27,680 nucleotides of DNA, from NCBI GenBank assembly GCA_036824045.1, contig DAITAZ010000046.1:1-27680 (forward strand), given 5' to 3'. Within the stretch, counting starts at the first letter, position 1; every line of letters begins with the position of its first letter. A program made the position numbers and the translations under genes. Under the pieces are notes generated by a model. That model did no database searches, was not told the DNA's origin, and saw nothing but the letters and a program-made list of their open reading frames with translations. The DNA is from DAITAZ01 sp036824045 (GTDB lineage: Bacteria; Pseudomonadota; Gammaproteobacteria; Burkholderiales; Rhodocyclaceae). Positions 1 to 6,707 of this stretch are shown piece after piece.

Positions 1-6
1 GACGGC

Positions 7-1566
7 TTAGCGGATGATGTCGTAGGAGAAGTCCGTGACGGCCGTCTTGATGGTGCTGGCGTCGAGCTGCTCGAAGTACTCGTCGAGGATGGTGACGAGG
101 ACGCGCAGGCTGCCTTCGTAGCCCCAGATCGGGAAGCGGTGGTGGTGGTGCCGATCGAAGATGGGGAAGCCCAGCCGGATCAGGGGTACGCCGCAGTCAC
201 GCTCCAGGTACTTGCCGTAGGTGTTGCCGATGAGGAAGTCCACCGGCTCGGTGAAGAGCAGGGAACGCATGTGCCAGAGGTCCTTCTTCGGATAGACCTT
301 GCAGCCTTTGCCGAAGGGGGAGGCGTCGAGCAGGGCCTGAACCTTGGCCGCCCAGTCGTCGTTGCCGTTGGTGGAGAGGATGTGGGTGGGTTCGGCGCCC
401 AGTTCCAGCAGGAAGCCGGTCAGGCCGAGCATGAGGTCGGGGTCGCCGTAGAGGGCGAACTTCTTGCCATGCAGGTGGGCCTGGGAGTCGGCAATGGCGT
501 CCACCAGACGGCCGCGCTCCTTTTCCAGGCTGGCCGGGATGGGCTTGCCGGTGAGCTCGGAGAGCTTCATGAGGAAGGCGTCGGTGCCGGTGACACCCAT
601 GGGGTGGTTGAGCGCGACGGTTTCCTGACCGTGTTCGGCGATGAGCTTCATCGTCTTTTCGGTGCAGTATTCCTGGAAGCTGACGGTGGCCTTGGCGTTG
701 AGGGCCTTCTCGACTTCTTCCTTGGTGGTGCCGCCGTCGTACATGCGGAACTCGCCATCGGTGGGCGTGTTCCAGGCGTCGGAGGGATCGCACAGGATGG
801 TGTAGTCGATGCCCATCAGGCCGAAGATGCGGCGGATCTCCGGCAGGTTGCCGGTGACGAAGCCGTCGAAGCCACCGATGAAGTTGATGGATTCGTTGGG
901 GGTGCGCTCCAGCTTGGCGGTGGTGCCGGCCTTGCCGTCCCAGAAGTGCTTGATGATGCCCTGCAGCGCGTTGTCGTAGCCGGTGATGTGGCTGCCGACG
1001 AAAGCGGGGGTGTGGGCGAAGGGCACGTCGAATTCGGCGGGCACGCTGCCTTTTTGCTTGGACGTCTTGATGAAGGCGTCCAGGTCGTCGCCGATCACCT
1101 CAGCCATGCAGGTGGTGGAGACGGCGATCATCTCCGGCTTGTACAGGTTGTAGGTGTTGGCCAGGCCGTCCACCATGTTGTTCAGGCCGCCGAACACGGC
1201 TGCGTCTTCGGTCATGGACGAGGAGACGCAGGAGGTGGGCTCCTTGAAATGGCGGGAGAAGTGCGAGCGGTAGTAGGCCACGCACCCCTGGGAGCCATGC
1301 ACGAAGCTCAGGGTCTTGGCGAAACCGTTGGCGGCGAATACGGCGCCCAGGGGCTGGCAGGCCTTGGCGGGGTTGACCGTGAGGGCTTCGCGGGCGAAGT
1401 TCTTCTCGCGGTATTCCCACGACTTGGTCCATTCGATGGCCTGGGTGACGGCTTCGGCCGGCACTTTGAACTCGAAGCTTTCCTTCTTGTTCTTGAGCAT
1501 CTCCTTGTATTCCGGCTCCCGGAATAGCATCTCGTGGTCGATGATCTTTTCTGCGCTCTGAGGCAT
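7..1566 (-). CDS. nifK: Nitrogenase molybdenum-iron protein beta subunit NifK
   Basis: Beta subunit of the MoFe protein (dinitrogenase), a cytoplasmic alpha2beta2 tetramer with NifD that reduces N2 using electrons from NifH. The 519-aa length is normal for NifK. The three beta-side P-cluster cysteines are at C70 (CQPLGA), C95 (GSQGC) and C153 (STTCMAEV), in the same numbering as Azotobacter vinelandii. Residue 99 is Tyr (A. vinelandii has Phe) and residue 188 is Ala (A. vinelandii has Ser, an oxygen ligand of the oxidised P-cluster). This swap is known from Gluconacetobacter diazotrophicus. The start is the ATG at 1564-1566, behind an AGGAGA ribosome site; upstream in-frame codons have no such site and no family homology. 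It is the last gene of nifHDK in this window, 128 nt after nifD. Confidence 0.98.
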   Translation of the reverse strand: MPQSAEKIIDHEMLFREPEYKEMLKNKKESFEFKVPAEAVTQAIEWTKSWEYREKNFAREALTVNPAKACQPLGAVFAANGFAKTLSFVHGSQGCVAYYRSHFSRHFKEPTSCVSSSMTEDAAVFGGLNNMVDGLANTYNLYKPEMIAVSTTCMAEVIGDDLDAFIKTSKQKGSVPAEFDVPFAHTPAFVGSHITGYDNALQGIIKHFWDGKAGTTAKLERTPNESINFIGGFDGFVTGNLPEIRRIFGLMGIDYTILCDPSDAWNTPTDGEFRMYDGGTTKEEVEKALNAKATVSFQEYCTEKTMKLIAEHGQETVALNHPMGVTGTDAFLMKLSELTGKPIPASLEKERGRLVDAIADSQAHLHGKKFALYGDPDLMLGLTGFLLELGAEPTHILSTNGNDDWAAKVQALLDASPFGKGCKVYPKKDLWHMRSLLFTEPVDFLIGNTYGKYLERDCGVPLIRLGFPIFDRHHHHRFPIWGYEGSLRVLVTILDEYFEQLDASTIKTAVTDFSYDIIR

Positions 1567-1591
1567 GGCGAATCTCCTAAATGCGAAATCT

Positions 1592-1682
1592 GTAGGGTGG
1601 GGCGGGCTGTGGCCACTGCCCCACCGCGTCACTCACTTTCTCTGGCGGGTGGGGCTGCGGCGCGGTCCGCAACCCACCCTAC
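1592..1682. repeat. Inverted pair of REP-like hairpins (BIME-like) between nifD and nifK
   Basis: Two elements face each other. The plus-strand unit (1592-1625) starts with GTAG, followed by GGTGGGGC (1596-1603) pairing perfectly with GCCCCACC (1618-1625). The minus-strand unit (1682 back to 1647) also starts with GTAG, followed by a GC-rich stem of about 13 bp between 1667-1679 and 1647-1660, with one mismatch or bulge. The outermost 11 nt (TGTAGGGTGGG at 1591-1601 and its complement at 1673-1683) are a perfect inverted repeat. A GTAG tetranucleotide followed by a hairpin is the hallmark of REP sequences mobilised by RAYT (TnpA-REP) transposases. No RAYT gene is in the window. In the nif transcript the structure could affect mRNA stability. 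Confidence 0.7.
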
Positions 1683-1694
1683 ACGCCCGGGTTC

Positions 1695-3137
1695 TTATTT
1701 TTTCCAGGGGGCCTTGGCCAGGCTCCACACCGGGGAGTTGATGGCCATGTCCATGTCACGGGCGAAGATGGCGAAGCCGTCGTAGCCGTGGTAGGGGCCG
1801 GAGTAGTCCCAGGAGTGCATCTGACGGAAGGGCACGCCCATCTTCTGGAAGACGTACTTTTCCTTGATCCCGGAACCGACCAGGTCGGGCTGGATCTTTT
1901 CGACGAACTTCTCGAATTCGAAGCCGGTGACGTCGTCGTAGATCAGGGTGCCGTCCTTGACGTAGTGGGTGGTGCGCTGGTAGTCGTCGTTGTGGCCGAA
2001 CTCGTAGCCGGTGCCCACCACTTCCATGCCCAGGTCTTCATAGGCGCCGATCACGTGACGGGGGCGCAGGCCGCCCACGAACAGCATGACCTTCTTGCCT
2101 TCCAGGCGCGGCTTGTACTTGTCGATGACGGCTTGCATCAGCGGCTTGTACTTGGCGATGACTTCCTCGGCCTTGGCCTTGATGCTGTCGTCGAAGTGGT
2201 TGGCGATCTCGCGCAGGCTCTTCTCGATCTGGCTGGGGCCGAAGAAGTTGTACTCGACCCAGGGGATCCCGTACTTCTCTTCCATGTGCCGGCTGATGTA
2301 GTTCATCGAGCGGTAGCAGTGCAGCACGTTGAGCTTGGCCTTGGGGGTGTTCTCCAGCTCGGCGATGGTGCCGTCGCCGGACCACTGGGCGATGACGCGC
2401 AGACCCATCTCTTCGAGCAGGATGCGGCTGGACCAGGCATCGCCACCGATGTTGTAGTCGCCGATGATGGCCACGTCGTAGGGGCTGGGCTCAAGCTTGT
2501 TCTTTTCCGGGTCCACCTTGTCGAAGACCCAGTCGCGCACCGCGTCGTTGGCGATGTGGTGGCCCAGGGACTGGGACACGCCACGGAAGCCTTCGCAGCG
2601 GACGGGAACGATGGTCTTGCCTTCGTATTCCTTGGACTTTTTCTTGGAGACGGCTTCGATGTCGTCACCGATCAGGCCGATGGGGCACTCGGACTGGACG
2701 GTGATGCCCTTGTTCAGGGGGAAGAGATCCTGGATTTCGTCGATGATCTTTTCCAGCTTCTTGTCGCCGCCGAAGACGATGTCCTTCTCCTGGAAGTCGG
2801 AGGTGAATTGCATCGTGCCGAAGGTGTCCACACCGGTGGTGCCGATGTAGTAGTTGCGGCGGGAGGCCCAGGAGTACTGGCCACAGCCGACGGGACCGTG
2901 GGAGATGTGGATCATGTCCTTGATCGGACCCCACACCACGCCCTTGGAGCCGGCGTAGGCGCAGCCACGGATGGTCATCACGCCGGGCAGGGACTTGATG
3001 TTGGACTTGACGCCGCAGTCGGGCTTGCCGGACTCGTAGGTGCCCAGGTGCTTGGCACGCTTCTTGGCGGTCTTGTCCGGATAAACCTTGAGGACTTCTT
3101 GAATCAGTTCTTTGGTTTCTTCGACGGTGATGCTCAT
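1695..3137 (-). CDS. nifD: Nitrogenase molybdenum-iron protein alpha subunit NifD
   Basis: Alpha subunit of the MoFe protein, which carries the FeMo-cofactor where N2 is bound and reduced. It is 480 aa, normal for the family. P-cluster cysteines are visible at C59 (IRGCAYAG), C85 (GPVGCGQY) and C151 (SECPIGLIGDD). The FeMo-cofactor ligands are C274 (LHCYRSMN) and H441 (QMHSWDYSGPYHG). The ATG at 3135-3137 follows TAGGAG at a good distance on the minus strand. It sits between nifH (125 nt upstream, with a stem-loop in the gap) and nifK. Nothing in the sequence suggests an alternative (VnfD/AnfD) nitrogenase: there is no delta-subunit gene and the Mo-type motifs are intact. Confidence 0.98.
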   Translation of the reverse strand: MSITVEETKELIQEVLKVYPDKTAKKRAKHLGTYESGKPDCGVKSNIKSLPGVMTIRGCAYAGSKGVVWGPIKDMIHISHGPVGCGQYSWASRRNYYIGTTGVDTFGTMQFTSDFQEKDIVFGGDKKLEKIIDEIQDLFPLNKGITVQSECPIGLIGDDIEAVSKKKSKEYEGKTIVPVRCEGFRGVSQSLGHHIANDAVRDWVFDKVDPEKNKLEPSPYDVAIIGDYNIGGDAWSSRILLEEMGLRVIAQWSGDGTIAELENTPKAKLNVLHCYRSMNYISRHMEEKYGIPWVEYNFFGPSQIEKSLREIANHFDDSIKAKAEEVIAKYKPLMQAVIDKYKPRLEGKKVMLFVGGLRPRHVIGAYEDLGMEVVGTGYEFGHNDDYQRTTHYVKDGTLIYDDVTGFEFEKFVEKIQPDLVGSGIKEKYVFQKMGVPFRQMHSWDYSGPYHGYDGFAIFARDMDMAINSPVWSLAKAPWKK

Positions 3138-3158
3138 GTGTCGTCGCTCCTATAGATG

Positions 3159-3258
3159 GTCGAGAGTGGAGAGCGGAGAGTCGAGTACGGGTTGCCCCGT
3201 TGTTGCGAGAGAGAAGGCCGGGGGCCTCGCCCCCGACGCTCGACTCTCGACTCTCAAC
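3159..3258 (-). other. Long imperfect stem-loop in the nifH-nifD spacer
   Basis: The arm at 3159-3173 pairs with 3244-3258 (13 of 15 positions), and TCGAG at 3181-3185 pairs with its complement near 3239-3243 after a 7-nt bulge. Inside lies a separate perfect 7-bp hairpin: CGGGGGC (3219-3225), loop CTC, GCCCCCG (3229-3235). The arms contain tandem GAGAGTSGAG units. There is no T-run on the minus strand, so it does not look like a full terminator. Stem-loops between nifH and nifD are known to stabilise the nifH part of the message or lower nifDK read-through; that role here is inferred. Confidence 0.55.
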
Positions 3259-3262
3259 CCAA

Positions 3263-4138
3263 TCAGGCGGCGGTGGCAGCCTTGCCGATGATGGATTCGT
3301 CTTCCTTTTGCATGATCCCGAAGTCCATCAGCAGGTCTTCCAGCTCGTCCATGGTGATGGGGGTGGGGATGGTGCCGTTGCCGGCGTTGTTGTGCACCTT
3401 CTCGGCGAGCTGGCGGTATTCGCCGGCCTGCTTGGAATCCGGGGCGTATTCGATGACGGTCATGCGGCGCAGTTCGGCGTGCTGCACGATGTTGTCGCGG
3501 GGCACGAAGTGGATCAGCTTGGTGCCCAGCTTGCCGGCCAGCGCTTCAGCCAGTTCCAGTTCCTTGTCGGTCTTGCGCTCGTTGCAGACCAGGCCGCCCA
3601 GACGCACGCCGCCGGAGTTGGCGTACTTCAGAATGCCCTTGGAGATGTTGTTGGCGGCGTACATGGCCATCATCTCGCCGGACATGACGATGTAGATTTC
3701 CTGGGCCTTGTTCTCGCGGATGGGCATGGCGAAGCCGCCGCACACCACGTCACCCAGCACGTCGTAGGAAACGTAATCCACGCCGTCGTAGGCGCCGTTC
3801 TCTTCCAGGAAGTTGATGGAGGTGATCACGCCACGGCCGGCGCAACCCACGCCCGGCTCGGGACCGCCGGATTCCACGCAACGGATGTCGCGGAAGCCGA
3901 TCTTCAGGACGTCCTCGATTTCCAGGTCTTCCACGGAGCCGGCTTCGGCGGCCAGGGAGAGCACGGTGTCCTGGGCCTTGGCGTGCAGGATCAGACGGGT
4001 GGAGTCAGCCTTGGGGTCGCAGCCGACGATCAGAATCTTTTGACCCATCTCGGCCAGTGCGGCCAGAGTGTTCTGGGAGGTGGTGGACTTGCCGATACCG
4101 CCTTTACCGTAGAACGCAATTTGGCGAAGTGAAGCCAT
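3263..4138 (-). CDS. nifH: Nitrogenase iron protein (dinitrogenase reductase) NifH
   Basis: Homodimeric Fe protein that couples MgATP hydrolysis to electron transfer into NifDK. It is 291 aa. The P-loop is GKGGIGKST (residues 11-19), switch I GCDPKADST starts near residue 39, and the [4Fe-4S] ligands are C99 (GVGCAGRG) and C133 (DVVCGGFAMPI). Arg102, in CAGR, is the residue that DraT ADP-ribosylates in Rhodospirillum and Azospirillum; draT and draG lie just across the divergent promoter, so this NifH is probably a target. The start is the ATG at 4136-4138 behind AGGAG. Transcription is expected from the sigma-54 element at 4292-4307 with NifA bound further upstream. Confidence 0.99.
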   Translation of the reverse strand: MASLRQIAFYGKGGIGKSTTSQNTLAALAEMGQKILIVGCDPKADSTRLILHAKAQDTVLSLAAEAGSVEDLEIEDVLKIGFRDIRCVESGGPEPGVGCAGRGVITSINFLEENGAYDGVDYVSYDVLGDVVCGGFAMPIRENKAQEIYIVMSGEMMAMYAANNISKGILKYANSGGVRLGGLVCNERKTDKELELAEALAGKLGTKLIHFVPRDNIVQHAELRRMTVIEYAPDSKQAGEYRQLAEKVHNNAGNGTIPTPITMDELEDLLMDFGIMQKEDESIIGKAATAA

Positions 4139-4291
4139 GGTTATTTCTCCTGAAAATGCATCTGTTGAGCTGTGAAGTCGGGGGGCGCAAACCCACCTTG
4201 CCGTGCCACCGTTATGCAGCCCCTCGTGCCTTTGTAGGTCTTCGTGTCGTAGCCACTCGTCGGCGAGACATGGTCGGTGTGACCTCCTCTC

Positions 4292-4307
4292 AGCAACGGC
4301 CGTGCCA
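4292..4307 (-). promoter_or_regulatory. Sigma-54 (-24/-12) promoter of nifHDK
   Basis: On the minus strand this reads TGGCAC-GGCCG-TTGCT, a full match to the RpoN consensus TGGCAC-N5-TTGCW with GG and GC in the right register. The expected start site is about 11 nt downstream (near 4281), giving a leader of about 140 nt before nifH. Confidence 0.92.
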
Positions 4308-4387
4308 GCTTCGGAGATTGTTTGTAAGCTGCTGACTGAAAAAGGAAAAATCGCTGGCGCCGGTGCGACGGCAGGGGCGCCGGGCTT

Positions 4388-4403
4388 TGTGCGAAATCCG
4401 ACA
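4388..4403 (-). promoter_or_regulatory. NifA upstream activator site 1
   Basis: TGT-GCGAAATCCG-ACA matches the NifA UAS consensus TGT-N10-ACA exactly. It is centred about 115 bp upstream of the predicted nifH start, within the usual -80 to -150 range. The motif is symmetric, so it could also serve the divergent haemoglobin-draTG cluster. Confidence 0.85.
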
Positions 4404-4416
4404 AACGGGCCAGCGA

Positions 4417-4432
4417 TGTTGGGAAGGGGACA
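4417..4432 (-). promoter_or_regulatory. NifA upstream activator site 2
   Basis: TGT-TGGGAAGGGG-ACA is a second exact TGT-N10-ACA, 29 bp from the first, so the two centres are nearly three helical turns apart on similar faces of the helix. Paired UAS elements are common upstream of nifH in proteobacteria. Confidence 0.8.
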
Positions 4433-4439
4433 GCTGGCG

Positions 4440-4512
4440 AAAACCGGTTTTGCCGCTATGTCTACTGGATATAGCGGGTAAAAAACCATTTAAACCAAAG
4501 GGTTGTTGGTTT
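4440..4512. promoter_or_regulatory. Cluster of three dyads in the nifH-haemoglobin intergenic region
   Basis: The 432-nt gap between nifH and the divergent haemoglobin gene holds the nif promoter and UAS pair on its left. On its right are three inverted repeats: a perfect 12-bp palindrome AAAACCGGTTTT (4440-4451), CGCTAT-N11-ATAGCG (4454-4459/4471-4476) and AAACCAA-N7-TTGGTTT (4492-4498/4506-4512). They lie 60-130 bp before the haemoglobin start, where an operator for the rightward cluster would be expected. I do not recognise any as the site of a named regulator, and no convincing -35/-10 or rightward sigma-54 element was found. Confidence 0.4.
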
Positions 4513-4570
4513 TGTTGCGTGGCGGCGGGCGTGTCCGGTACGGCATTTGCTGGAAGGAGGGCAGTACTCA

Positions 4571-5194
4571 TTGCCCACAGCCCGGAACCGGACCATGTCT
4601 CCCCAGCCCAGCCGCCGTCCTGCCGACTGCCCCTACGAACAGGTGGTGGGGTTTGTCGGGGCCAATGGCTTCGCCTTGCCCGTCTATGCTGCCACGCCGC
4701 CTGCGGCCACCACGCCCGCGCCGTCGGTTTCGTCCACGGCGGAGGCGACCCAGGCCGAAAGCCGCAACCCTCATTTCAACCGGATCGGGGGCGAGGCGGC
4801 CATCAGCCGCCTGGTGGAGGCCTTCTACCACCGCATGAATACCTTGCCCGAGGCGGCGGGCATCCGCGCCATGCACGGGGCGGACCTGCGGCCGGTGAAG
4901 GAAGTGCTGGTGCGCTACCTCACCGAATGGATGGGCGGCCCGGCGCTGTACTCCCAGGAGCGGGGCCACCCCCGGCTACGCCGCAAGCACCTGCCCTTCG
5001 CCATCGGGCCCGCCGAGCGGGATGCCTGGATGCTGTGCATGCGCGGCGCCCTGGACGAAGTGGTGACCGATACCGAACTCAAGCAGCAACTGACTTCCGC
5101 CTTTTTCAAGGTGGCTGATTTCATCCGTAATGACAAAGGGAATACACACCATGACCACCACGCTCACCCTGCCCGCACCGATCGCCAAGCTTGA
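4571..5194 (+). CDS. Group II (trHbO-type) truncated haemoglobin with long N-terminal extension
   Basis: Small haem protein likely to bind O2 or NO in the cytoplasm. The globin domain runs from about residue 70 to 190: FNRIGGEAAI, LVEAFYHRM, a TEWMGGPALY segment, the proximal-His region RRKHLPFAIG and the group II G-helix Trp in RDAWMLCM. About 70 residues precede it, rich in Pro/Ala/Thr (a linker-like APSVSSTAEATQ stretch), unlike most trHb proteins of about 130 aa. The chosen start is TTG at 4571, 9 nt after a strong GGAGGG (4556-4561); ATG at 4595 is the alternative but lacks a ribosome site. The reading frame runs 44 nt into the next gene, giving a His-rich tail (THHDHHAH). Haemoglobin genes next to nif genes are known (Nostoc glbN); protection of nitrogenase from O2 or NO is inferred. 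Confidence 0.8.
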   Translation: MPTARNRTMSPQPSRRPADCPYEQVVGFVGANGFALPVYAATPPAATTPAPSVSSTAEATQAESRNPHFNRIGGEAAISRLVEAFYHRMNTLPEAAGIRAMHGADLRPVKEVLVRYLTEWMGGPALYSQERGHPRLRRKHLPFAIGPAERDAWMLCMRGALDEVVTDTELKQQLTSAFFKVADFIRNDKGNTHHDHHAHPARTDRQA

Positions 5195-5741
5195 AGCCGA
5201 GGGCCGGCTGCTCAACCCGGTGCTCAAGAGCTTCACCAAGAAGGAAGGCCGGTTTGGCTTCCGCGGCGACGTGGCGCTCAAGTTCGCCGCCCAGGTGGCC
5301 GACGAGAAGCGCCCCCCCGAGGTCAGCACCGATCAGGTGATGATGACGGTGGAAGGCGACACCATCCCCTTCTTCACCGGCTTCTTCCTCTCCTTCGAGT
5401 ACCTGGCCCTGGCGGCCGAGGTGCTCGGGCCCTACATGACGGCGAGCGGCAAGTACATTGCCTTCTGCGACAACATCGACCTGTCCACCAAGTACACGGT
5501 GAAGTTCGGCGATATCACCTTCTACGTGCTGCCCATCCACGAAGCCACTGTCTACAACGAGACGCTGGAATTGCTCTATCTGGAAAAGGGCGACCTGAAG
5601 AAGCTGGACACCGCCGGCAAGCTGGACAAGGTGGCCGATGCCGCCACCAAGTTCAGCGCCAAATACCCGGAACTGTCCTACGAGGACGGCCTCAAGGTGA
5701 TGGGTCCGATTCGTGACCTGGGCGCCGATCGTCCTGTCTGA
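5151..5741 (+). CDS. Unrecognised 196-aa nif-linked protein
   Basis: I do not recognise this family. The protein begins MTTTLTLPAPIAKLEAEGRL, is mixed alpha/beta in character and has one hydrophobic stretch (FFTGFFLSFEYLALAAEVLG, near residues 80-100) that is too interrupted for a confident membrane helix. It has only one Cys (AFCDNID), no signal peptide and no CxxC motif. The start chosen is ATG 5151, 10 nt behind AAAGGG; an in-frame ATG at 5130 is less well placed. It overlaps the haemoglobin gene by 44 nt and lies 105 nt before draT, in the same direction, so it is probably co-expressed with the ADP-ribosylation switch. Codon use matches its neighbours. Confidence 0.85.
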   Translation: MTTTLTLPAPIAKLEAEGRLLNPVLKSFTKKEGRFGFRGDVALKFAAQVADEKRPPEVSTDQVMMTVEGDTIPFFTGFFLSFEYLALAAEVLGPYMTASGKYIAFCDNIDLSTKYTVKFGDITFYVLPIHEATVYNETLELLYLEKGDLKKLDTAGKLDKVADAATKFSAKYPELSYEDGLKVMGPIRDLGADRPV

Positions 5742-5846
5742 GCCCCCAACCGGGGCGTCCCGGTAAGCGCCTCCGCCGGGCCGCCCCGGGGAGGCGAGAG
5801 CCCTCCCTCCGGGAGGCTGTCCGCGCAACAGAAGGAGGGTAGTCCC

Positions 5847-6707
5847 GTGAGACACTCTGCAGCCGCCCTCCATCTGGAAGCGGCGGCGCAAGCGGAGGAC
5901 GACCCGCGGCGCTGGTATTCCACCAATCTGGTGGGGGTGCCGGTGGGGCTGCTGGTATCCACTGCCTTCAACGCCCATCCGCTGCCGCTCACCATCGGCG
6001 GCACACGGATGGAACACCGGGGGCTCTTTCGCCTGCTGGAAGCGGCCGAGGACATCGAGGCCGCTTCGGCGGTTTTCCGCCACTACATGGAACTGGCCTT
6101 CGACCTCAAGCCGCCGCCGCCCGAAGAGCGTGCGGCCCGGCATCGCCACCGCTTCCGCTCCAGCTACCTCAAGCTGCTGCAGGGCTGGGGGCTGGATTCC
6201 AACAGCCAGGCAGGGGCGGTGCTCAAGGGCTGGGTGGAAAGCCGTTTCGGCGTGGTGCCCACCTACCACAAGCAAGCTCTGGGGCGCTTTCCCTCCGAGT
6301 CGTGGATGGCCTATGTGGAGGAAAAGGCTTCCAGCCGCTTCCACAACAACTGCATCAATTCACAACTGGATCTGCTCTACGAGTACTGCCAGTGGGCCAT
6401 CGGCCGCTTCCGGCTGGCGGTGGAGCCCTGGGTCACCCTGTGGCGGGGCGTCAACAGCTTCGACGAGCAGGTGGTGGTGGGCGGCAGCCACCGCAGCGGC
6501 CAGTGCGTGGTGCGGCTCAACAATGTGGTGTCCTTTACCACCCAGCGCGAGCGGGCGGACGAGTTCGGGGACTGGATTCTCAAGGCCCGGGTCCCCGCCG
6601 TGAAGCTGGTGTTCTTTCCGGGCATCCTGCCCGGTGCCCCACTCACCGGCGAGGACGAAGCGCTGGTGATCGGCGGCGATTACAACGTGGAGGCCAGCTA
6701 TGCTTGA
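5847..6707 (+). CDS. draT: NAD+-dinitrogen-reductase ADP-D-ribosyltransferase DraT
   Basis: Transfers ADP-ribose from NAD+ to one Arg of the NifH dimer and so switches nitrogenase off on ammonium or energy shock. It is 286 aa, close to Rhodospirillum rubrum DraT. Visible features are the conserved WYSTNLVG.P segment near residues 23-32, an R-S-E type ADP-ribosyltransferase triad with R200 in LWRGVNSFDE, the Ser of VVSFTTQRERADEFGD, and the ExE motif E269-D-E271 in TGEDEALVIGG. The start is GTG 5847 behind GGAGGG. The 105-nt gap before it contains GC-rich hairpins (for example ACCGGG-GCGT-CCCGGT) without a T-run. It overlaps draG by 8 nt, implying translational coupling. Confidence 0.95.
   Translation: MRHSAAALHLEAAAQAEDDPRRWYSTNLVGVPVGLLVSTAFNAHPLPLTIGGTRMEHRGLFRLLEAAEDIEAASAVFRHYMELAFDLKPPPPEERAARHRHRFRSSYLKLLQGWGLDSNSQAGAVLKGWVESRFGVVPTYHKQALGRFPSESWMAYVEEKASSRFHNNCINSQLDLLYEYCQWAIGRFRLAVEPWVTLWRGVNSFDEQVVVGGSHRSGQCVVRLNNVVSFTTQRERADEFGDWILKARVPAVKLVFFPGILPGAPLTGEDEALVIGGDYNVEASYA

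Noticed and set aside
139..1527. 462-codon open frame on the plus strand opposite nifK
   Set aside because: nifK is unambiguous with all its ligands. The antisense frame has repetitive Val/Gly/Glu composition typical of a complement-strand shadow; the same holds for 1788-3155 opposite nifD.
4175..4210. Second TGGCAC-like sigma-54 element near nifH
   Set aside because: On the minus strand TGGCACGGCAAGG lacks the -12 TTGC in register.
4434..4456. Rightward sigma-54 promoter for the haemoglobin gene (TGGC...TTGC)
   Set aside because: The GG-to-GC spacing is four nucleotides too long; the sequence is better described as the AAAACCGGTTTT palindrome with its flanks.
5742..5846. Rho-independent terminator between the unknown gene and draT
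   Set aside because: Several GC-rich hairpins exist but none is followed by a T-run, so read-through into draT is more likely.
5121..6344. 407-codon minus-strand open frame over the unknown gene and draT
   Set aside because: Antisense to draT, with no ribosome site and a composition (His, Gly, Arg rich) of a shadow frame.
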